From positions 32,564,134 through 32,628,133 of the forward strand of contig NC_077239.1 of assembly GCF_947179165.1 (NCBI RefSeq): 64,000 nt of DNA, in the 5' to 3' direction. The notes under the pieces were generated by a model, which was given only the letters and a program-made list of their open reading frames with translations, was not told where the DNA came from and made no database searches. Positions 12,101 to 24,213 of the stretch are shown piece by piece. This stretch comes from Solanum dulcamara (lineage: Eukaryota > Streptophyta > Magnoliopsida > Solanales > Solanaceae). Made by a program: the position numbers and the translations under genes. Within the stretch, counting starts at the first letter, position 1; each line of letters starts with the position of its first letter.

Positions 12101-12476
12101 GCCAGCATAGGAGTTCCACTCAGCAGTTTAGAAGTGCTCTATTGTGCCGGAGCCTAGTTTTAGTACTAACCCTCGATGTATATATTTATTTGTTCACGGA
12201 TACGGTGGGGTCCCTATCCCGCCTTATGTTACTGTTCTTACTCTTAGAGATCTGTGGATATGTATGTGGGTTGTATATGTGTGTGTACAGTGGTGCTTAT
12301 AAGACTTATGTTTTGGGATGTTCCCTTTTGTCATGGGAGCCTCATCGGCTTATATGTTATCATACCTGTTGATTTCTTATGAAGCAAATAGGAGACAGGG
12401 TTACTCATAGTTAATAAGGGTATATACGAGTGCCAATTCGATCACCCGTCATGGCCTATGGAGTTTGGTCGTGACA
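9146..12476 (+). mobile_element. Solo LTR (3331 bp), target duplication ATCAT/ATCAC
   Basis: The element begins TGTTATACCCC and ends GGTCGTGACA. The flanks are ATCAT (9141-9145) and ATCAC (12477-12481), one base apart. Removing the insertion restores the sequence seen in the related LTR near 3530. It is the same family as the LTR at 23565-26777. A TATA-like run near 9687 is preceded by two degenerate 24-bp CATGTG units. Bases 11530-11900 carry repeated CCGAGTCCCATAAAGGG-type units. No protein is recognised. Confidence 0.88.
11530..11900. repeat. Degenerate tandem units with CCGAGTCCCATAAAGGGYCGGGTA-like core
   Basis: The core (ACCGAGTCCCATAAAGGG followed by CGGGTA) recurs about eight times with irregular spacers of 25-60 bp. 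The same core recurs at 63810-64000 in the LTR at the window end, so it is a property of this LTR superfamily. Confidence 0.85.
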
Positions 12477-12481
12477 ATCAC

Positions 12482-13290
12482 ACCATAATAACTTTATTGG
12501 ATCATCATTGATCACCATTATAACTTTCATCATTCAATCATAAGTCTCAACTCTTTTATAAAAGCTTCCTTTTGAAAACCATTGAACTTCATAATTATAA
12601 TTTATATAAATCATCATTAAAATTGCTTCATGCATGGCATTCATAAGTCAACTTGAAATCATGCAATTAATGTAGAATGATGCTTATAATGATCATTCAA
12701 AACAATTGGAAATGTAATTGAAACAATCCAATGCAACTCATCAATTTAGGGTTAATAAACAATTGAAATTTAAAGATATCTTTGAGGAAAACCTTAGGAC
12801 TCCATGGGTGAAAGAAACCCATGAATCAATCCCCACCTACCTTTATGAAATCAACTCAGAATTTGGAGAAGAAATTGATTGCTCTTAAAACCCTAGCTTG
12901 AGTATGTGAGAGAACCTTGAGAGAATTGATTTATCTTGCCTTAGGGTAATTTAGGAAATGAATTAGAATAGGAGGGGAATTTGAAGGGTTGGGGTGTTTA
13001 TAAATTCTAAACTTTCCCCTAAAAGTGTCTAGATTCATTAAATCAAAATCAAAAAAAGATCACAATACGCCTCATTAAACTCAGATCTTGAACCTATGAC
13101 TTGGACCCTAAGAATCTACAAACTCCTACAACTCATCAACTTAAGTCGTACTACAGGTCTTCAAATCCCTAAAATCTTGAGTCTCTGAAGTTGCATCTAT
13201 GAGTTATTTTCATGACTCGTCAACAAAACTATGGGTTGTAGACCCGTATCATCCTGCAGGTCTAAAAACCTACAAATTTTGCATTTGTGT
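12482..13290 (-). mobile_element. Continuation of minus gypsy LTR after solo LTR
   Basis: The sequence continues the LTR interrupted at 9145, including CACACCATAATAACTTT and the region with CCATGGGTGAAAGAAACCC, both reverse-complement matches by eye to 3230-3560. It ends without the expected GGGTCTTACA terminus, so it is truncated near 13290 against another element. Confidence 0.72.
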
Positions 13291-15596
13291 TAGGCTGCCA
13301 TGTCTCTTTTGGTACTTTATTCATTCTAGTTTGAGTCCCATTCGAGGTGAAATGTTCCCAAGGGGGATATATTATAATACCTCAAAAATTAGAAAGTAAG
13401 AAAATGGATTTTAAAAAAGGATCTTAGAAAATCACATCTTTTTAGTGCTTCACGAAGCCCGTCATGGGCTGTATAAAGGACCACGGGTCATGATATGGCA
13501 CCATGGTGGAGTACTAGGTATTGGTGAAATAAGAGGGAAAGTTCACAGGCCCTTCAACAGATCATGAATGGAACCATGGCCTGTGAAGGTGTCCCGTGGA
13601 AATGACAGGGAAAAGGGGAAAACCAAGAAAGGGCCACGACTCGTAGATCAAACCACAGACCTTGAAGGCTCTATCTTCATAACCATGTGTGGGTTATTCT
13701 TGAGAGGCTATCCACAAACCGTGGAGCCCATCACAAGCCATTAAAGAGACCTTGGAGGTCAAACTTCAAGCCCAGTCCAAACCCTTTAGTTCACGACCAT
13801 CACCACGAACTGTGGTGACCATGACGGTCTCTGAAGATCTTCCGTCCAGGTGACCCATTCAGATTTTATTGAGGGTGTTTTGGTCTTTTCCCTATTAGTA
13901 ATGTATTTGGATGGTTTTTGGGTACAAATCATACTCTATTAACTACCTTAAACACTCTTAAATCCCTCATTCATTCCCCAACACCCTAAACACAAATCAT
14001 CTCTTTAATGTTCTCTCAAAGTTCATCTTCCTCCTCAAGCAAGGTTTCAAGGGATTTCAAGTTCAAATCTCCAATTCAAGTGCATTTAGGGATTTAATTG
14101 TTCGAGGCATATGGGAATTCATCCATGGATCCTTCCATCCATAGAGTCCCAAGGTTTTTCCTCAAATTCTCTTTATGAATTCTTCTCCTAAGCCCTATTC
14201 TTATGAATTTGCATTTGGTCAATTCAATTATAGATTATTTCATTCTTGTTGATATAATTATGCGTGATTCAAGTTAAATTTCATAATTTCAAGTTGATTT
14301 TTATGGACCCATGCCTTATGCTACTTTCAAGTATAAATTTATGAAATTACGATCATGATTGAAAAATGATTTTAGGAATGATTATGAATGATTTCCAAGG
14401 TTTACAAATGACTAATGAAAAGTAATGAATGATCATAAATCATTTTCAATGATTTTTCAAGAAATTATAAAGGTTTTGAAGGGTTTTCCTCACACACTCA
14501 TCCTAAATATGGTGAATGATCATCGACTCATGGATTCATAAGGATTGAAATATTTTCTCATTCTTCTATGAATCAATCATGTTAATGAGCTACTCTTATG
14601 ACTATTATATGATGTTGGATTGATATATCTTATTACCTTTCCTGATAATTTTATGACTATGGTTTATGATTTTCATTAGGATATTGACTAAGAACCAAGA
14701 GAACTTTGAGGTGGGTTTGGTTTGGAACCTCAAGTAGTGACTCAAGGGAACTCTAGTAGAAAACTCTAGTCTCTAACTATGTTGCCCGTGTAGGTTTTCC
14801 TTTATGGACTAGCTAGTGGATCCACAAATAGCTCAAGTATAAGATGTTCTCATGGAGTCTACCTTGGCAAGTAGCCTCTCTCTTCTCGATATAGGAGTTA
14901 TATTAGATTCCATGATATAGCTTGTGTGGTCTCATATATGTCTGTTAAAGGTGTTATCCCACACAAAGGTATATGAAAACAGTATAAGTTCTCATCATAT
15001 TTATGATGCATTGACCACATGATTATGATATGATGTTCAAATATTTTCAAAATTTACTCATGTTTTTAAGATATTGGTCATGCATCCCATGTTCATATTG
15101 ATTATGTCTGATTATCACTGTTCATGCATAATTCTCACATAGTGCATTCCATGTATTAACACATTCATAATGTAGAGTTTGATGATTATCGTGTACCTCC
15201 CCCCCCCCCCCCCCCCGTGGCTAGAGTTTAAGCACTATTCTCTCATTGTTTGTGAGTCCTCATGATTTGAGGATGAGACATATATATTTTCATATTTCTT
15301 TATGAAGTTTACTTCTATATTTTTGGGTGAGCTAGGATCTTGTCTTATGCCCCTATCTAGACTAGTAGAGGCATGTTAGATATTCATGGAATCTATATTG
15401 TATTTCCATTTGAGTTTGATATTGATTTCTCTTTTATCGAGATATTCATGTTGAGACTATTATTCCATATTTTGATGTTTAGTTTTATTTCTTCATTTAC
15501 CTTATGTATACTCATGTATGATATCCTAAGAGGCTTGGTTGGATTTCTTTGGAATTCTAATCATCGTGTCACACCTAGGGCCTAGCTTAGGTAGTG
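13291..15596 (+). mobile_element. Gypsy 3' non-coding end, polypurine tract and LTR (plus)
   Basis: Bases 13291-13370 resemble the region between pol and LTR of the first element (CATTCGAGG..), ending in the purine run AAGGGGGATA. The LTR begins near 13371 with TATAATACCTC (TG mutated to TA) and runs to about 15596. Its end GTGTCACACCTAGGGCCTAG matches that of 27297-29674. It carries CACGG/CCGTGG-type short palindromes (13440-13860) and an 18-base C run (15199-15216). Confidence 0.75.
15199..15216. repeat. 18-base poly-C tract in LTR
   Basis: Uninterrupted C run. It may be partly a sequencing or assembly artefact; true length is uncertain. Confidence 0.9.
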
Positions 15597-16823
15597 AAAA
15601 GAGTAAAATAATATATTTTCATATACTGAATCACATTACTTATTCACATCTTTTAAAGCATTGTTTTTACATATATTGCATGCTTTATTGAGTTAAGTTA
15701 TTCTAAGAGTTGAGTTCTTGAGTTGAGTTGATTTGAGTTGAGTATCTTGATATAAGTTGATTTTTAGCAATTTTACTTACCATACATTCCATGTACTAAT
15801 ACCATTTGTCTTTGAATCTTTTTATTAAGCAGACACATGTGATAGAGATCCTCAACAAACACATAGTTGAAGATCAGTTTTCTACTCAACTTTGGTGAGA
15901 CCTCTTTGCATTTAGGGGAGCTCTTGAGTCTTTACATTTTCAGTTTTTATTTATCAGTTAAGGTAGCCATGGGCCTGTCCTTTTACCTATTCAGATTTAG
16001 TAGTTAGAAGCTTCATAGACTAATCAAATAGAGTTGAGTTCACTAAGTTTATTCTTATCAGTTCATATTTTGAAAACATTTACATTTACTATATTCAAAG
16101 TATGTTTAGACTTTATTATGACAAGTGCATTTTATAAATAGCATGCCCATCTTGAGTTCTATTTTTTATGAGTTAAAGTCTTCCGCTTATTAAGTTAGCC
16201 AAGCCAAGGATTCGCTAAGGAACCATCAATAGTTCTGAGTGCCGGTCACGCCTAGGGTGTAAACTTCGGGTGTAAAAGATTTGGTATCATATCATAGAGT
16301 TTAAGAGTCTTAGGATGTCTATTATGCCAAGTCTAGTACAGTCCTTCCTATTGATGTAAACCGCGCCACATTAATAATAGGGAGGCTATAGAATTTTAGG
16401 AATTTTTTCACTTCTTTCATACTCCAGTTCGTGCTATGGAGTTTAACTCTATAAAATCTCTTTTTAATTCATGCATTTCACGATTACAGATCATGCCTTC
16501 GAAAAGAACCTTGAGCTAGAGGAACGTTGCTGAGAATGAAATTCTACAATAGTCCAAAATTCATACTTAGAACCAAGCTCGAGCAGCTGAGGATGAGAAT
16601 GAGAATGGGACTCAAGAGGTTCCACAAACTGATCAACAACTATGACTTTCAAGGTTGAATTTGGGAGATCTATCTCTATACTCACCCAATTGATGGCTAC
16701 ACAGTCTCGCCGTTAGAGTACCCCTATTTCGAGCTCTAGTTCTCAAGAGCTGTCTGTAGCTAATAGGATTCGATATTTTTGAGGATGAACCCACCAGTAT
16801 TCATTGAATCTAGAGTAGAGGAG
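15597..16823 (+). mobile_element. Gypsy LTR end, primer site and gag 5' fragment (plus)
   Basis: Bases 15597-16278 look like the 3' part of an LTR (GAGTGCCGGTCACGCC near the end). TTGGTATCAT (16281-16290) is a tRNA primer binding-like site. Gag appears to start near 16494 (MPSKRTLS then a stop). It ends with RMNPPVFIESRVEEDPQ around 16780-16823, the same domain as RVRDFIRMNPLEF in the minus gag at 7546-7803. Multiple stops show decay. It breaks at about 16824 where a minus-strand element begins. Confidence 0.72.
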
Positions 16824-18357
16824 GACCCTCAAAACCTCTGCCCTCGCCGAAGTTGTCTAGAAATGGCCCTGGGCATCTTCACCCTGTGTGTCTGATATAT
16901 CACCTGACCTACCTCAATGTTCTCCACCTTGAGCACCCTTTCGGTTGCCCCAACAATCCTGATCTTGACAACCGCCTCTAGCTGGAGGGGGTACCACTGA
17001 TACTGGCATGGCTGTAGTAGGAGCTAGAAAAACCATCTTAGAACAAGAGAAATATCTAGACCAATGGTCTAACATGCCGCAATCATAACAACCTTGAGAG
17101 GCATGACCCACATGAAATTGGCTACCATAGTTGGTCGAACCCACATCTGATCCCCTCGAACTTTGGCCCATGTTAGGATAACCCAGACATGGATGGCTAC
17201 TCTTTGAAGCATATTATGCAGCATGAACAGGCTGGCTAGACTATCCCTACTGAATCTGTGAGCGAGGTCAATCATAAAAGTCCCTGGCCCTGGATAGGGA
17301 CCCGATGTAGCTTTCCTAGTAGCGAGCCTCCTTGTCGCTTCCATCGTGGGCCTCGGAATGGATATGCTTCATGGTCCAGGCATGATCAATAACCTCTAGA
17401 AATGACTGTCTTGATGATGCCATAGGTTCTATATCGATCCTCCACTGTAATCTCAACCCACGCACAAAACAATGGACTTTCTCCTCCTTAGTGGGCAATA
17501 TCATGGTAACATGGCGAGATAGCTCATGAAACCTCGCCTCATACTCTAAGAAATCCATGGAGCCCTAATTTAATCTCGACAATTGGTCATGGAGCCCGTC
17601 TCTAATGCTCCGCATTATGTACTTGGCCAAGAAAGCCTCTGAAAACTCATCCTAAGATACTTGAGGTGACCCAACTGGCCTTGTCTATAAATATGAGCGC
17701 CATCACTACTTGGTTGGCTCGTAAAACTGGTGAGCGGTAAAGTCGGGTCCTCTCGACTCCATAAGACCCAAGGACTGAAGCTACTCTCGGCAAGTTATAA
17801 GAAACTCATGAGCGTCCTCCTTGATCACTCTAGAAAATGTGGCAGTGAAAAACTCTAAAACACCTCAAGCATCTTATACTTTGCAAAGATATAGCCCTAT
17901 CTTCTATAACTGGTTGATCAACAATGGAGGCTGGTGGCAGCTGGACCTCTAGAGCTGCTTCTGCAGGCTGACTCTGCAGTACTGGCACAACTGGGCTGAA
18001 GATAGGGTCTTTTGTTGTATACCATCATCTTTAGAGTCCTCTTTCTATCACAAGCTAGTGTTGTAGCCCTGCCATGACCTCTAGGTAGGCCTCTACTCCT
18101 AGCTGGGGATCTATCTGCAGACCCAGGTTCATTCTCCCAGCCATAGTACCACGTGTGTGAGCCATCCTATAAAATAGTGAAAAAAGTGAGAATTCATGAA
18201 ATCGATAAGACACATACTACACAAAAGTAGTACAAATGAGGACATATTCCTAACGACATCATATATCATCCCAAATATAAGTTATGGATGTCTCTGCATC
18301 GATCTGCAAGATTCTACTAGACATTAGCTTTATACAAGTGAGACCACTAAACCTGGG
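16824..18357 (-). pseudogene. Gypsy gag remnant (minus) with CCHC knuckle
   Basis: Minus frames 17316-17558, 17069-17344 and 16914-17171 give gag from MDFLEYEARFHELSRH and VHCFVRGLRLQWRIDIE to a zinc knuckle-like CYDCGMLDHWSRYFSC. In the knuckle the CX2CX4HX4C spacing is kept except that RYF precedes the last Cys. The gag start is near 18166 (MAHTRGTMAGRMN). Stops separate the frames, and pol is missing. It belongs to a gypsy family distinct from the gag at 6840-7860. Confidence 0.82.
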
Positions 18358-18371
18358 ACTCTAATACCAAC
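18358..18371 (-). promoter_or_regulatory. Primer binding-like site of minus gypsy element
   Basis: The minus strand reads TTGGTATTAGAGTC, one base off the common TGGTATCAGAGC (initiator tRNA-Met type) primer site. It lies between LTR and gag as expected. Confidence 0.7.
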
Positions 18372-18375
18372 TTAT

Positions 18376-20750
18376 CATGACATAATAGAACCTATCATAA
18401 CCCACTAATAGTTAAGACAACCCATATCTCGAAACTTGAGTAATAGGAATAAGGTAGAAACTGAATCAACATTTAAACAAATAACAGAAATTAAAAAAGA
18501 ATAAGCGAAAACAAGCCAAAATATATATACATGCCAATAGAATCCCTCCTAGAACTTCGAAGTCACATACACAAAGCTACTACAAATAGATACAAGTCCC
18601 AAAAGTGAACCACAAAAATAAAGACTTGTCTCAAAATGCAAAAGACTAGTCGACTAGATACAGATAGAGACAGCTAACAACATGTGCTCACCCTTGCCTC
18701 CAATATAGACTGCAACTGCTAGTATCAGCACTGGTAACTAGTGTTGGGACCTTTATCATGAAAATAGATGTAGATTATAGTATGAGTACCAAAATAAAAG
18801 TAAATCATAGATATCATAGGCCGACTGAGCTTGAATTTGCAACGATAATGACTGTCAAATGATATCGTGTCATCTCATTATCATAAAACTATTATGGATC
18901 GACGTCCACTCTAAAATAAAAAATCAATTACTCCAAGCTCGAATTGTACCCAATCTTAAATATCTAAGCAAAGCCCAAAAGCTCAAATCGTCAATGTACG
19001 AGCTGTAAGAAGAAGGAGAAAGGGTAGAAGGTCATCAAAGCTAAGGCAACACCTAATCTAAGGCTCAAATTACCAGACCCAAGTCTGCTGTTCCAGTCTA
19101 AAGGGAGTTAATCCTTCCAAATCAATATCGGAGTAAAAGCAAGACCTATAGGCTCCAAATATCATAAGTCTATGGAAAACACAAGTCTAAGCCTAGACTA
19201 AAAGCAACATGCTAAAAATCATCATAAAACGGTAATTACAAAGCCATAAGGCATGGATGATCACAATAAAATAGACAACATGCTCACAAGTACCCGATAT
19301 TACTTAAAAATAGCCTAAAATAGGATTTCTACACTAGTAGGCATGATCAAGAACTAATAAACTGAAATTCCAACTATTCTTCATGCTTTTACATAATCAA
19401 GCTCAATCTAAAGGGAGGAAATTCGTAGCCTACCTTTAGGCCGATCATGCACACTTTAAAATCAATATGGCAGAGCTTTTCCCTTTTCGAACAGCCTCTA
19501 AACGCTATCATGCTATCAAATATAGTTTTACAATGTCAATACATTCATTTAGACACTAAAATTACTAAAAATGGAGATAGACCAATTTCAGAGTCTAAAA
19601 TATAAATATGGGACCTGCGCTAGAGATTTCAGAATTCACTCCGTGAAAAGATTCTACTTAGCTCCTCTAACATGTGTCCTAAAATGGAACACTATTTAAG
19701 GCTCTAACATCCCAAATTAGAGACATGCAATTTTTCACCATTAAAGCTAAGAAACCCTGCAATCCGAGTAACTAGATAGCAAAATTTACTTCTGAAGGAA
19801 GATCCTCAACACTCCTATAAATACTCCTATATGCTCTCATGATCACCCCGGACACACAAGACTTAAAATCGCCAGAATTTGAGCTCTAGAACTCAAGTTT
19901 TGGGGTTTAATGTTATGGAACGAAGTTGGCCGCCTATGGTTTTTAATTAAAAGACCAAACCAAATTTACCTTCTAGAATGCTGCAAAAGTGGCCCACAAA
20001 CTCGGACTGAGGGAACCCAGACCTTCACGAATGTAGAGAAGCCTCCGCCAATGAAGAAGGCACTTGCCCAAGCCTCCGCAAACGCGGAAGCCTTTCTGCA
20101 AATGCATAAGCCTTACTGCAAATGTGGAAGCCTTACTGTGAACACAGAAGGTAACCATTCACCCCTCCACGAACGCAGCTAGGGCTCTACGAATGCAGAG
20201 ACAGTTCACTTGGCCTTCATGAACGTGGCTCATAGCCCATGAATGCATAGGGTAAAATTACCCTACACCAGCAACTACTGCAACATCAGTTTTTGGCATC
20301 GTCCAAATCTCCAATAGGGTGAAATCTATTTTGAGGTCGCTTACCTGATGTTTTGACTGAAATCAACTATTTAAGTTTCAAAAGCTCCAAAATAGGAAAA
20401 CGGGCATAAATCCTAACCGAACAACCAGGCAACCATACAATTAGTGCCAGTAAGACATAAATAACTTGGGTCACTATAGAAATACTCTAAATGATGAAAA
20501 GAAGGCATTTACACAAAAATGACCTAGAGGGTGATTACACCCAGTAGAATTCTATTTTGAGGTCGCTTACTTCACGTTTTAACCAAAACCAAATATTGAA
20601 GTTGCAAAATCTCCAAAATAGGGAAACGAGCATAAATTCCAACCGAACAATCAGTGCCAGCAACTCATAAATAATTTAGGGTTGCTATAGAAATGCTCTA
20701 AATGATAAAAAGAAGGAATTTACACAAAAATGACCAAGTGGGTCATTACA
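18376..20750 (-). mobile_element. 5' LTR of minus gypsy element with duplicated start
   Basis: The minus-strand LTR begins TGTAATGACCC at 20750 and ends near 18376, about 2.37 kb. Its first 200 bp are duplicated in tandem: 20326-20541 and 20552-20750 align with a 226-bp offset, giving a second start-like TGTAATCACCC. Open frames at 19910-20182 and 19973-20158 arise from GCAAATGCGGAAGCC-like short repeats and are not recognised. Confidence 0.75.
20326..20750. repeat. 226-bp tandem duplication of an LTR start
   Basis: Copies start at CTATTTTGAGGTCGCTTAC (20326 and 20552) and end at GGGTGATTACA / GGGTCATTACA. They differ by scattered substitutions and small indels, so the duplication is not very recent. 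Confidence 0.85.
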
Positions 20751-21527
20751 ACGAACTCAGTCCAACGTTGTGATTAGCCTTATATTCTTGGAATGATGAT
20801 TATCTAAGTGAAACTCATAGATCTTTCTTGAAACTCTTAAACCCTAGCTTTTCTCCTTCTCTTCAATTCTTGCTCTCAAAAGATTCTAAGTGTTAATGAG
20901 ACAAAACCTCATTGGGTACTCATAAGGGGCTCATATGTTTCCCAAAATAACTCTGTTTAAGTTTGGGAAAGGTGGGAAAAGACTAAAATATCCCCCACTT
21001 AAAAACTGGGTCTAGGCTGCTACGGACAATTCTATGGACCGTAGAGTCTTTTGTGGATAGTAGAACGCTAGTCCTAGAAACTTGGGCACAAATCTTGGAT
21101 CAATGAAAATTGTCGAGTTTGGGTCTATAGACCCTTCTATCAATCGTAGGCCCTGTGATAGGTCATACAACTCCCTCATGGGAGTATACTAGGAGGGTCC
21201 CTTGAGGGTGGGTCTACAAAACCTTCTACAATTTATAGACCCTTTGATGGATCGTAGAATGCATCGGATGAGTTACACTGGAATATGGACTCATGGGGTT
21301 GGGTCTAAGGGACTTTCTATGGTCCTAGACCTTTTGACGGGTCATAGAGTACCTCCGTGGAAGGACACTGGTTATGTCTATAGGACTCCCCTCACAGGCC
21401 CATTCCACGATCCATGGAAACTTATACGGATTGTGGAGTGGTCTGTGGGAGTTGGGTCAGTGACTATGTTTTAGGGGCTTCACTCCACGGGCCCATGTAC
21501 GGTTTGTGGGAACTTTGACGGGTGATG
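20751..21527 (-). mobile_element. LTR fragment (minus) with short palindromic repeats
   Basis: The segment begins inside an LTR (AAACCCTAGC... block) and runs into repeated TATGGACCGTAGAG / TAGACCC-type short palindromes, as in 30430-31090. The terminal GGGGTCTTACA is absent. Frames here (21202-21474) are a by-product of the repeats. Confidence 0.62.
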
Positions 21528-21934
21528 TAAGGCCAAAATATATACTTTTAATTATTAATTGCCTCACATTTAGTATTTTTATTTGTCCTTTTTAGCATAA
21601 ATTTTATGGATTGTGCTAGATTGTGTATTTTATTTGTAGGATTAATTTGACGTGACAGTAAAGAAATTTAGAGCCAAAATGAATTAAAGATGAAGGATCA
21701 AAGAAGGAAATCAAGCAAGTAGCTAAATGAATTAGATTGAATATTATATTATATTTATATAGTATTCAAATATTTGTAGAATTTGCAACAAAATCAAATT
21801 GCTCATTATCAACGATATTCCACGTGGCATTACACGAATAAATTCTCAGAGAATGTTGAGGCGGTGTACAATGTCATGAGAAGCCAATTCCTTTGGGTTT
21901 CCCAATTAGTTTTGGACTTAGTTATTTTATTTAG
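21528..21934. other. Unassigned AT-rich segment between repeats
   Basis: About 400 bp without recognised coding or terminal repeats. The style (TGTAAGGCC.. at its left edge) could be an LTR fragment, but I cannot support this. Confidence 0.3.
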
Positions 21935-22856
21935 GATCTGTTTGGAAAGCTACCTGGTAATTGAAATTAGTGTAATTACTAGGATAGTAATTATCAGCCT
22001 AGTAATTACATAATCTAGTAATTACAATGACTTGTTTGTTTGTCACAGTGTAATTACAAATATCTTGTTTGGTTGTACAGGTGTAATTACAAGGTTATAT
22101 CACATTTTAGAAATTAAAAATTATCTAAACTTAAATTTTATATTAGACAAATAAAGGTTTTTATAAATGATATCAAATTAAATATTAAAGATACATATAG
22201 TCTTTTGAAAATAGATTAATTAATAATAAATTCTTACTAATATTATAAAAATAATTGAATTATATTTTTTAAATTAGTATATTTTAATTAAATTAATATA
22301 AAAAATTTAAATACAATATTTCTTTGAACATTATGAAATGCGTATTTGACAAAAATATTAATATTATAACTATAATTTCATGAAATTATTAAAATACTTG
22401 ACATAAAGATAATCTATCAAGTTTAACTAAAAAATAAATGATTTGCAATGCGAAATATCAAGTCAATAATACTAAAATAAATAAAACTGAAAATATAACA
22501 TAAACTTAAAAATTAGAATAGTAACAAAATAATGTTAATGAAAAAATAAACATAGAATTAAAAAAAAGGTAACATGAAAAATTGCATGGAATCACATGAA
22601 GTAAAGATTGAGAATGAAAAGAAAATGAAATATAAAAAATATATTTTTAGAAAATATTAGATTAATAAAAATAATAACAATTTTAAAATGGTAATAAAAA
22701 TAAATTAAAACAAAAGAAATATAAATAGAAATATAAAGAAGAAATTAAAAAATAATCAGCTTGTAATTACACCATGTAATTACAATAATTCATAGCCTCC
22801 ACTAAAAATTGGAGAGTGTAATTACTTCCTTCCAATTACACTCAATTACGTGCTAG
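21935..22856. mobile_element. MITE-like element rich in GTAATTAC
   Basis: One edge reads GGATCTGTTTGGAAAG followed by repeated GTAATTAC words. The other edge has GTAATTAC words in inverted arrangement (22750-22850). The middle is AT-rich and non-coding. The right end seems cut at GTGCTAGG, where an LTR fragment begins. A related edge lies at 54683. It is a non-autonomous DNA element by style; superfamily not determined. Confidence 0.65.
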
Positions 22857-23080
22857 GTGAGTCACCTACTTACTCGAAGTAGGTGCATCACCTTTTTTCA
22901 TCCAACTAGGTGCTACACTTCCTTTCGCCTCTTTCGTGGGTTCATAATTTTGCCTCACTTTAAGGACCCATGTAATCCTTGCTACGTAAGCTCAACATGT
23001 ATTCCAGTAGATTAAGTATGTAAGACATCTAAGTTGGTAGCTTACACAAGTAGATCGAGTCCTATGACTCATTACTTATC
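22857..23080 (-). mobile_element. LTR fragment (minus) related to the 3788-6254 solo LTR
   Basis: The reverse complement resembles 3900-4115, including GTAATGAGTC, the AAGTAGGT palindromes and the ACATAGGTTC..GAACCCA block. Both ends are truncated. Confidence 0.72.
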
Positions 23081-23564
23081 AGATCCTCCACTGAATAGGC
23101 AAGGTTGCCTACGAGCTGGACTTACCAGTGAATTTAGAAGCGGTACATCCAGTCTTCCATCTATTAATGCTTTGCAAGTATGTTGGTAATCTAACCCGGG
23201 TATATCCCGTAGAGGGTATCCAGGTCACAGAAGAGTTATCCTATGAGAAGCAACCTATCGCCATCCTGGGTTGGCAAAGTAGGAGATTGTGAACTAAGGA
23301 TGTATCTTCCATCAAGGTGTCGTGGCGAAAAAAAAATCGCGAAGAAATGACCTGGGAATTAGCTGAAGAGGAAATGAAATACAGGTATCCGTACCTACCC
23401 CTTACGCTATAGGTAATCCCAACCTTTGGGACTCTGATAGTGATAGCTCGATGAAAGTATATGTTATTGCAATGGAACAGAGAAACTGTCCATACAGTCT
23501 GTAAAGATCTTAAGGAAGGTTTTGGTTCACATTCGAGGATGAATGTCCTAAAGGGGGGGAAGGA
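23081..23564 (+). pseudogene. Chromovirus pol 3' end plus polypurine tract
   Basis: The plus frame reads VHPVFHLLMLCKYVGNLTRV, then VEGIQVTEELSYEKQPIAIL and a tail TWELAEEEMKYRYPYLP, the integrase C-terminal and chromodomain-like region. There is one stop after WQSRRL. Non-coding sequence and a purine run AAAGGGGGGGAAGG (23550-23563) follow and lead into the LTR. The 5' part of the element is missing. Confidence 0.82.
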
Positions 23565-24104
23565 TGTTACACCCCATACTTTTGTACCTTGGAATGCGTT
23601 CTTAACTCTCTTGAAAGGCTCTTAAGTTTTTTGCAAGGATCGTAAGCCTCTTAAGTTTCTTAAAGTTTATTAAAGCTCTTAAGGGTTACCATGTGAGTCG
23701 GATAATCTATAACGCTATCAAAAAACTCTAAGGAAAGGAGAATGTGATACCCAATAATAGAAAAGATTTGAATTAGGGCTATAAGATTCCAGAAGAAGTT
23801 GGAGGCCAAGTAATGAGTCGTAGAACTCTACTTACTTACTTAAGCTACCAATTTAAAAACCTTATATACTCAAGCTACTTGAGTGCATACCAAGCTTACA
23901 TAGCAAGTATTAAATAGGTTCGTAAATCAAGATAAGATTACGAACCCACGAGGAGAAGAAGAGAGAAACACGTGGCAGCAAGGGAGAGTGCCGCATGGCA
24001 GCAGCTGGAAGTGCCACATGGAAGAAGCTGAAGCAAGGGGGTGGGCCCCACCTTCCACATGGAATCCCATGAGGGGTGGTGCGATGTGTTGTCCCAACAA
24101 GGGC

Positions 24105-24190
24105 TTGACACGTGTCACCTCTTGGGGCTTGACATGTGTCACCTCTTGGGGCTTAACACGTGTCACCTCTTGGGGCTTGACACGTGTCAC
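24105..24190. promoter_or_regulatory. Four 24-bp tandem G-box-like units upstream of LTR TATA
   Basis: Units start at 24105, 24129, 24153 and 24177. Each carries RACACGTGTC (the second reads ACATGTGTC), so three hold the palindromic G-box core CACGTG. The sibling LTR at 9146 has only two degraded units with CATGTG/ACATGT. Binding by bZIP or bHLH factors is inferred from known plant G-boxes. Confidence 0.8.
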
Positions 24191-24203
24191 CCCCCTAAGG
24201 TGG

Positions 24204-24213
24204 TATATATATA
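24204..24213 (+). promoter_or_regulatory. LTR TATA-like box
   Basis: TATATATATA lies about 15 bp after the last G-box unit. The matching position in the 9146 LTR also has CTATATATATATG. It is the likely LTR promoter. Confidence 0.6.
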
